This document shows positions 58,001 through 64,000 of a stretch of 64,000 bases of DNA, in pieces. The position numbers and the translations under genes are program-made. The stretch spans positions 11,631,069 through 11,695,068 of the forward strand of contig NC_133101.1 in the NCBI RefSeq assembly GCF_022965805.1, given 5' to 3'. Positions within the stretch are counted from its first letter, which is position 1, and each line of letters starts with the position of its first letter. Source of the stretch: Primulina eburnea. Its lineage: Eukaryota; Streptophyta; Magnoliopsida; Lamiales; Gesneriaceae. The notes beneath the pieces were generated by a model. The model was not told the origin of the DNA and did not search any database. It worked only from the letters and a program-made list of their open reading frames with translations.

Positions 58001-59438
58001 CAGAAACCACAGGCATCGGGGGTCGCGCTCCCTCTCCATAGAAAAACCAACTGTCGCCCTCAACTGGACGAAACTGCACAAACTTCTGATAACAGTCCAC
58101 AGTAGCTCTAAACACAGTCAGCACATCTATTCCCAGAATGCAATCAAAATCCTCCATCGCAAGAATCATCAAATTAGCAGTTAAAATATTACCCTCAAAT
58201 TCTAGAGGACAACCTAAAACTAGACGTCTAGCTAGCACCGAATGACCCATCGGTGTGGAAACAGATACCACAACGTCCAAAGAAGTGAAAGGTAACTTAT
58301 GACGCTTAGCAAACCTCGCAGATATGAATGAATGCGATGCACCAGTATCAATGAGAACGTAAGCAGGTAATCCACATAATAAAAACACACCTGCGATAAC
58401 TCTCTCGTTCTCCTCAGCCGCCTGATCCTGGTTAAGAGCAAAGACCTGCCCTTGAGTACGCGGTCGGAGGTTAGAACCCTGAGTAGACTGTCCCTGCTGT
58501 GGCCTCTGATGAACTGAAGCCTGAGAACCAGATCCTGATCCTCCGCCCGTCTGTGGACAATCTCTTTTCATGTGGCCCATCTCACCGCACTTGTAATAAG
58601 CACCCGCAACCTTGCGACAACGCTCCGTCGGATGATCCTTCCCGCAGTGCTGACACGGGCCCCTCTTCTTCCCAAAATGGTGAACTCCTCCAGATCCAGA
58701 GGAAGAAGAAGTAGATCCAGCCTTCTTAAATGCTTGGGCGCGGGGACCCAAAGAACTAGTAGGACGAGCAGACTGCATGGCTCGACCTCTCAACAATCTG
58801 CCCTCAGCCTGGCTACAACGATTTACAAGGCCCTCATACGATGTCGGATCATCGCAGACAACAACCCGATCATAAATCTCCTGATTGAGGCCCTGAAGAA
58901 AATGGTTATACTTGGCCATAGCATTGTCACTGACATGCGGAACATATGGAAGCAACTCAAAGAACTTCTGCTGATACTCATCAACAGACAAACTTCCCTG
59001 CTTCAGATTGATCAACTCAATCGCCTTGGTCTGCAGAAGAGCTGGCGGAAAGTAAAGCAACATGAAAGCGGCTCGGAAATCGGCCCAAAGAACTCGACCC
59101 TGTCGCTGAACTATCGGTGCAGAGGTAGACCTCCACCACTTGCGCGCACCACCCTCCAGCAAGAAATCAAGGGTATCAATCTGCTGCTCCGCCGAGTACT
59201 GAAAAGTCTTGAAGCAGCTCTCCATCCTCTCAAGCCAGTTCTCCGCAACATCCGGGGTCTCACCGCCTAAAAGAGGTTTCGGCCCCATCTGCAAGAACCG
59301 ATGCATACTAAAACTCCGAGGCTCATCACGACGGTGTTGACGACGTTCTCGATGCTCTTGACGACGCTCCCGATCGTCGCGGTCTCCCCAGCGTCCAACG
59401 CTGCCATGACTACTAGCATCGTCGTCAAAACCAGACAT
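55011..59438 (-). CDS. Gag-pol polyprotein of Gypsy chromovirus E
   Basis: Single open frame of 1,475 residues starting [18 protein letters not shown], collinear with element D's protein and very similar. The gag capsid domain spans about residues 45-240. The zinc knuckle, [14 protein letters not shown], lies near 280; its first Cys is replaced by Tyr, a possible weakness in nucleocapsid RNA binding. Protease has LIDTGASHS with Asp364. RT has FIDDILIYS with Asp700 and Asp701. RNase H has YTDAS. Integrase has the HHCC region (HPGSNKM...CLVCQQVK), Asp near 1132, then SDRDPRF and GQSERTIR supplying the second Asp and Glu 35 residues apart. The C-terminal chromodomain-like tail ([11 protein letters not shown]...EEATWELE) is present. 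No stops or shifts. Expression would come from the LTR promoter at 59525-60906. Confidence 0.95.
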   Translation of the reverse strand: MSGFDDDASSHGSVGRWGDRDDRERRQEHRERRQHRRDEPRSFSMHRFLQMGPKPLLGGETPDVAENWLERMESCFKTFQYSAEQQIDTLDFLLEGGARKWWRSTSAPIVQRQGRVLWADFRAAFMLLYFPPALLQTKAIELINLKQGSLSVDEYQQKFFELLPYVPHVSDNAMAKYNHFLQGLNQEIYDRVVVCDDPTSYEGLVNRCSQAEGRLLRGRAMQSARPTSSLGPRAQAFKKAGSTSSSSGSGGVHHFGKKRGPCQHCGKDHPTERCRKVAGAYYKCGEMGHMKRDCPQTGGGSGSGSQASVHQRPQQGQSTQGSNLRPRTQGQVFALNQDQAAEENERVIAGVFLLCGLPAYVLIDTGASHSFISARFAKRHKLPFTSLDVVVSVSTPMGHSVLARRLVLGCPLEFEGNILTANLMILAMEDFDCILGIDVLTVFRATVDCYQKFVQFRPVEGDSWFFYGEGARPPMPVVSALKACRALESGGEGYLIYAIDSSAVSVGISDIPVVCDFPDVFPKEIPGFPPVREVDFGIDLVPGTAPISRAPYRLAPSEMQELKQQLQDLLDKGYIRPSVSPWGAPVLFVKKKDGSMRLCIDYRQLNRATIKNKYPLPRIDDLFDQLQGTSVYSKIDLRSGYHQLRVHQGDISKTAFRTRYGHYEFLVMPFGVTNAPAVFMDLMNRVFRDFLDKFVVVFIDDILIYSHDQQEHAQHLRIILQTLRENQLYAKLSKCEFWIDRVVFLGHVISSKGVSVDPSKVEAVLNWSRPTTVAEIRSFLGLAGYYRRFIVNFSQIAKSLTQLTRKDVSFEWTSECEESFLELRRRLTSAPVLALPSGSGGFSVYTDASLQGLGCVLMQNEHVIAYASRQLKPHEENYPVHDLELAAIVFALKIWRHYLYGERFEIFTDHKSLKYLFTQAELNMRQRRWMDLLKDYDCEIKYHPGSANLTADALSRKVRLSALQTCAVSGIIQDFCSMRFNCKHRKGTESIRIATILSEPVLYSRIRDAQMSDSKVQKLARLADGDNTSGFHYQSEGLLCLSGRVVVPEDDTLREEILSQAHRSKLSVHPGSNKMYKDLRTRFWWKGMKRNVYQYVSKCLVCQQVKAEYRQPGGLLQNLPIPEWKWEHITMDFVTHLPMSVGNRDAIWVVVDRLTKSAHFLPYNRDFTFDRMARLYIQEIVRFHGVPVSIVSDRDPRFTSRFWGSFQQALGTTLSLSTAYHPETDGQSERTIRTLEDMLRSCVMDFGPAWQDHLPLIEFAYNNSFHRSIGMSPFEALYGRRCRTPLFWEEVGERQVEGPELIQQAMDKVLVIKQRIKTAQDRQASYANSKRRPLHFDAGEKVFLKVSPFRRILRFGLKGKLSPRFIGPFEILECVGDLAYRLALPPYLSSVHNVFHVSLLRRYVADESHVLHPTEVQLNPDLSFVERPVSILDRKDKVLRNKTIPLVLVQWQRRGTEEATWELESRMRSEHPELF

Positions 59439-60534
59439 CTTTTAGCTACAAAAGTTACCGGAGATTAAACCCAAAAGAACAGTTCTAAATCCCAAAATCT
59501 TAATGCATGCTCTGATACCATAAATGTAGTGACCCGTTCCAGAATCACCTACTAATCAGAACTTAAGCATGCAAAATTAACATTTAAAACTGAATCAGGT
59601 AAACAGCGGAAAAACAGTAATACAACCCAATCGAATCTGTAAGTACAAAATACTTAAACAACCAGATCGAACTAAATACCAAGAACAAATACCAACAACT
59701 ACAGGTCAACCTCTGCCAGCTCCCTGTCCACTCCCTCCTGGACCATCCAACCTGAGACCTGCCCCATCGAATAGGGTGTCCAAAACAGAGATAAACCGAG
59801 GACGTGAGCATAAAACGCTCAGCACCGAAAGCATGAGTATACAAGACTATGACATGCATGTATGCAAAATGTACTGGATACCAGGATCTGGGTATATCGA
59901 AATACTGCTCAGATAAATGACGTCAAGGTATGTAGCACTCTGCGCCGTCGCACCAGGAGGTGGCTCCCATACCAAAATAAACCTGTGGATATACCGGTGA
60001 CCTGACCACCGTCGGCCAACGGGGTCCAACCATCCACAACAAACGAGGGCTGAGCACCCTCTCAACAGGCTATCTCAAAGATAATCAGGCTCAACATGAT
60101 TATGCAAATGTCGCATAATAAACCATGCATCATATGACAGATAATAATGCAACATATAAACATGCAACACATAGTAAAGCATACTCAATCCTGCTATCTC
60201 GGATAGTACTTTCGTACCTCAAACCAGTAGATCCTAGCAATCAGCCCTAGAATCAAGCCTACAATCCAAGTGATACCATATCACTAAACCACATCTAAAA
60301 GCCTTAACTAGACTAATAGATACTCCCAAATCTCAAAGGGAACCCAGAACTATACCTGCGTCCGTAGTCAGCCCACTGATGCCGCTAGCCCCCAACTAGA
60401 GCACAGCTCCGCTACAAAACCAGTAGCTCCCCGCTAGTGCCCGAACCTCGGGAAAAGACTAGAAACCCATCAGAAACGACTAAAACGCTCTGGAACTCTC
60501 GGAATTGGCGAGTGAAAAGTGAAGCCTCGCGCTT

Positions 60535-60543
60535 CTATTTATA
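60535..60543 (-). promoter_or_regulatory. TATA box of the E 5-prime LTR
   Basis: TATAAATAG on the minus strand, just downstream of the TCGGA/TCCGA palindrome array, in the same arrangement as element D. Confidence 0.75.
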
Positions 60544-60550
60544 GACAACG

Positions 60551-60852
60551 ATCGGAAGATCCGATCCACTTCGGAAGATCCGATCCGGTGCACTTCGGAA
60601 GATCCGATCCACTTCGGAAGATCCGATCCGGTGCACTTCGGAAGATCCGATCCACTTCGGAAGATCTGAACTCTGCATGTCTTCCACGTGTCCAGCCACC
60701 TGTCTTCGGACGATCCGAACCCTGATCGGACGATCCGAACTCTGACATGACATGACTCGTCTGACTCCGAACAGAACGGTCCATCCGAACCCACTTCGGA
60801 CGATCCGAACCAACTTCGGACGATCCGAACCCGGTTCGGTCCTTCCGATCCC
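60551..60852 (-). promoter_or_regulatory. Palindrome array in U3 of the E 5-prime LTR
   Basis: Same arrangement as 54516-54817, with one palindrome changed to GAAGATCTGA (near 60660-60670). Confidence 0.75.
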
Positions 60853-60911
60853 ACCGAAATACAATTAATCCAATAATTAACTCAAATTAGGCATCGGGAT
60901 ACTACACCATC

Positions 60912-62310
60912 TACGTTTATTGAATTGTTCTCCTACATTGCAATATCAGGTAAGAAAATCTCAAATTTTCACTTTTATTGGTTCATTCATACATTCATAA
61001 TTTTAAATTGCATTTATTTTTTGAATAAATTTATGCTAATTTTTTGTCTTGCAATCACATATTTTTATTCCAACTCAAACGAAAGAGAGTAGGTCTCTTA
61101 TGAGACGGTCTCACGAATATTTATCTGTAAGACATGTTAACCCTACCGATATTCACAATAAAAAGTAATACTCTTAGCATAAAAAATAATATTTTTTCAT
61201 GGATTAGATATATGTCTCACAAAATACGACCCATGAAACCGTCTCACTAAAATTTTTGCCAACGAAAAATTGCTTCTTTGTGTTTTGACTCCATCCATTT
61301 TCGGAATTTCTTGAAATAGATAAATATTGCAAATGTGTATACATTTGAAAAAATTAGTACGGAACAATATAAAATAATTTATTATATCAAGTGTCAATTA
61401 TTTTCACGATTGCATATTAAAAAAAAAAAAACAAAATCACTATCTGAAATGTTAATTAAGAAAAATCAAAGTTGAATACATTTTTGAATCTATTTCGCAG
61501 ATGGGGCACATTTTCAATGTGTTTTGTCCTATCCAAATGTAAATCGTCTCAGATAAAAGAGGTCTTTTTATTTTTATGTTTTTTGTCTACTATAGGAATT
61601 TAAATTTAAATTTAATTTTAAACTGAGATCCCTATGATTGTGATTCAAAAATAGTTCCTACTCGATTAAATTTACTATTTGAAATTTTATGTAGTATTTC
61701 ACCCAATACCATTTTATTTATTTTCCAACACCTTTTAATTTAAAAATATTATTCCAAATATTCCAATTTTAATCACAACATGCATATTATTTTTAATTTA
61801 ATTCAGATTTTATTAATTAAAAAATTGCTTGTATTCTTTAACTAAAAATACCTCAAAATCTGCATCATTATTTAAACTTACATCAATAGAATTAATTATT
61901 TATACTTTTATATGACCAAAATTTTAAATGAAATTTATAAGGTAATAAAATATGATTCGAAAATTGTATATAAACTAGCGTCCGAGACACACATATTACA
62001 TGTGTAATGCAATATTGATATTTGAAATGTCTCTTAATCATTTAAGGATTTAGTTTCATTTTTTTATTAGTGCTGAATTTTTAAAAAATAAAAAATTAGC
62101 AATGTCATAGTTATGTTTTACATTAATAACAATGTGGTGACATTTAGCGAAATCCTTGCAGTAATTTATATTTTGTTGTGTCATATCAATTTTTTATAGC
62201 ACACTCTAATATATTGCTCTATTTATTTGGTATGTTTATGTTGTACTTGAATATGATTCGATAAAATGAATATTTTCTTATTACGCTACAACATATAGGG
62301 TTTAGCTTAT
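60912..62310. other. Non-coding stretch with one dispersed repeat
   Basis: AT-rich. The repeat at 61093-61263 is described separately. No coding region can be supported in the rest, including the open frame at 61197-61397. Confidence 0.5.
61093..61263. repeat. Dispersed GAGACGGTCTC repeat, best-preserved copy
   Basis: Starts near TATGAGACGGTCTCACGAAT, contains AACCCTACCGATATTCACAA, AAAAAGTAATACTCTTAGC and GTCTCACAAAATACGACCC, and ends at ACCGTCTCACTAAAATTTTT. The ends carry GAGACSGTCTC palindromic motifs in inverted relation. Degenerate relatives occur at about 7500-7690, 39660-39760, 42490-42630 and 42785-43165. It is probably a small non-autonomous element, but target duplications are not clear. 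Confidence 0.55.
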
Positions 62311-62922
62311 TGATACCCCTGTAAGGGCCCGGGTCGTCATTGACCCGGGATATCAATTGGATAGCCCAGATCAGAAGTCAGCTTCCCGGGCACTTCTCCT
62401 CTTCCCGGGCAGTCATCATAGCCCGGGCTCTCATATATGTACTCAGGTAACCAACTACCCGAGTCACCTCGAGAATTGAACCACACACGAGTATGATTGA
62501 TACATGTCGTCTAATCTGTCAGAACAACTTGGGCTTGGAGTGTCCTAGAAGCCATCAGAAGCTAGAGTATGGACAACCGACTTGCCATACTTAGTAGGTG
62601 GCACTGGAATCGAGGTACCTACCTCATCTTCTACTATAAATAACAGGTATGCTTCTCATTTAAGGATCCGAAAATCTTTGAACTCTGAGCATTACACATA
62701 TTTTCTCTAAAATATTGCTTGTGTTCATCATCAACCTGGTGACTTTAGCATCGGAGTGGCCACGCCGGACACCCCTTCGGCGCCCATTCAGGAGTTACTC
62801 TCTTGTTTGCATGTGTAAATCCAAGCCATTATCTTCACTCAAAATTCTCAAATACTATAAATTATTGATTTGATCCGTTGGAGCTCCTTACCCGACTCAC
62901 CCATTTCAGCGAAATTACAACA
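62311..62922 (+). repeat. Gypsy-type solo LTR with TATA box
   Basis: 612 bp starting TGATACCCCTGTAAGGGCCC and ending AAATTACAACA, flanked by a perfect duplication, CTTAT (62306-62310 and 62923-62927). CCCGGG occurs several times in the first 130 bp, and TATAAATAA lies at 62635-62643. It is related over its length to 63364-63974. No internal region follows, so it is a solo LTR. Confidence 0.9.
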
Positions 62923-62927
62923 CTTAT

Positions 62928-63363
62928 GCATAAATGCCCAAAGATAAATACACAGCTTTAATTGTTTTTTGTTCAATTTATTAATTGAATTTAGAAGAAA
63001 AATTTGAGGTTTTTATATTCAATAAATTTTAGTTTGATGATATTCTGATATTTTTTGGACAATATTTTTATTATTTATTTACTTCTTTTACATTGGAGTT
63101 TATAATTATTTCGCATGACATTATATTACGGTTTCAAAAGCAATAATGATTTTTTATGATCAAAACATATATCATGCAAGGTAACAAATTGAGTTGAACA
63201 GATTTATTTAAGCTTTGGAATCCATTGCTTTTCATGATTCAAGTACAAAATGTTTTGGTATCATGGTGTTGTAATATCATGAATGTTTAATATATTAGTC
63301 TCATATATTCGTGACACATGCAACATACGTGCTTCAGTGTCTATTAATAATAATGATAATTGG
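62928..63363. other. Non-coding stretch between related LTRs
   Basis: AT-rich flank with nothing recognisable. Confidence 0.5.
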
Positions 63364-64000
63364 TGATACCCTTGAAAGGGCCCGGGTCATGTTTGACCCG
63401 GGAAGTTTCGTTGCATGGCCCGTATGAAAACCGAGAGGCCGGGTATTTCCTACATAACCGTCGAGTGAAATGATTAACTAGGGCCCGGGTTCTCATGTCA
63501 GAGCCGAGGGCTCAATACCCAAGTAACCTCATTGGGAGGTCCGAGAAAGGGACTGGACAGGAAGTCAACATCCCTTCTCCTTGGAGTGTCCGCGAAGCTA
63601 TCGGGAAGAAAGGGACTGGACAGGCAGTCAACGTTCAAGGGTACAAGTGGTAGGTACGCCCACGTATCGAGGTAACTCTAGTTTTCCTTCCTATAAATAG
63701 CAGGTATAGTTGTCATTTACGGGGTCTGAAAAATTCTTCTTTCTCAAGCATTCATACATATTGCTCTAAAGTTTATTCCTTGATAAGCCTGCTGACTTAA
63801 GCATCGGAATGGTCACGCTGGACACCCTTCCAGCGCCCATTCACGAGTTCTTTTCTTATTTGCAGGTGTTGAAAGAGCCATTGTCCACACTCAAGTTCCC
63901 AAACACTATAAATTATTGATTTGGCCCGTTGGAGTTTTTGACCCAGCTCATTCCATTTCAGCGAGGCCGCATCATTGGCGCCGTCTGTGGGAAATTTGAG
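63364..64000 (+). mobile_element. Gypsy-type element, 5-prime end only (runs off the window)
   Basis: The LTR at 63364-63974 starts TGATACCCTTGAAAGGGCCC and ends GCCGCATCA. It is followed by TTGGCGCCGTCTGTGGGAA (63975-63993), a primer-site type (TGGCGCC) common in one group of plant Gypsy elements and different from the initiator-Met site used by elements B, C, D and E. A TATA box, TATAAATAG, lies at 63692-63700. The rest of the element lies beyond 64000. Confidence 0.8.

Larger units (their letters stand above)
53490..60906 (-). mobile_element. Gypsy chromovirus E, young and structurally intact
   Basis: Two 1,382-bp LTRs (53490-54871 and 59525-60906) differ, by eye, at four positions. They are flanked by a perfect duplication, CCATC (53485-53489 and 60907-60911). 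On the minus strand the primer site TGGTATCAGAGC lies just inside the 5-prime LTR (near 59512-59523), and a purine tract, TTTTTAGAGGGGGAGAA, lies before the 3-prime LTR. The gag-pol gene is uninterrupted. It belongs to the same lineage as D: the polyproteins are closely similar, while the LTRs share only their ends, palindrome style and TATA region. Confidence 0.95.
59525..60906 (-). repeat. 5-prime LTR of Gypsy E
   Basis: Copy of 53490-54871, including the palindrome array (60551-60852) and TATA box (60535-60543). This copy would drive transcription of the element. Confidence 0.93.

Overview
This window is a repeat-rich intergenic stretch of a plant nuclear genome, almost certainly a eudicot. 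The base composition is AT-rich. There are no operons or bacterial signals. LTR retrotransposons carry the plant initiator-Met-tRNA primer site (TGGTATCAGAGC), chromovirus gag-pol genes with C-terminal chromodomains are present, and the only host gene I can support is a plant-specific RADIALIS-like MYB/SANT gene. The repeat style would fit Lamiales, but that is only an impression.

Layout. 1-8.4 kb holds small, mostly non-coding elements: a probable minus-strand LTR, a non-autonomous hAT element with a perfect 8-bp target duplication (1835-2674), a second hAT element with a broken BED-finger transposase (3400-5116), and a 363-bp TRIM with a 5-bp target duplication (5460-5822). 8.4-39.4 kb is one old Copia element (A) expanded to about 31 kb by nested insertions. 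These are a Gypsy solo LTR (10632-11959), a defective Gypsy chromovirus B (about 11987-19301), and a Sirevirus-like Copia C (19958-38001) that landed in A's YVDD codons. C carries a young, intact Gypsy chromovirus D (24795-32475) in its own reverse transcriptase. Target duplications fix the C-in-A and D-in-C steps, and LTR divergence falls in the same order (A most diverged, D nearly identical).

39.4-43.4 kb holds the RADIALIS-like gene (two exons, 40203-41327) and AT microsatellites. 43.4-53.5 kb holds four solo LTRs, a hAT-type MITE, a TAA-flanked MITE inside one solo LTR, and a duplicated non-coding block. 53.5-60.9 kb is a second intact young chromovirus, E, on the minus strand. 60.9-64 kb has a Gypsy solo LTR and, at the right edge, a related LTR followed by a TGGCGCC-type primer site, so another Gypsy element runs out of the window.

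How the parts relate. D and E each encode a complete gag-protease-RT-RNase H-integrase-chromodomain polyprotein and could supply proteins to relatives such as B. Most other coding material is broken. I found no host pathway and no clear undescribed system. The most unusual structures are C's compound LTR (an LTR containing a piece of its own 3-prime internal region and a second polypurine tract), a palindromic GGTGTTG/CAACACC motif recurring through C, C's extra 3-prime ORF next to a splice-acceptor-like sequence, and arrays of TCGGA-N3-TCCGA palindromes just upstream of the TATA boxes in D and E.
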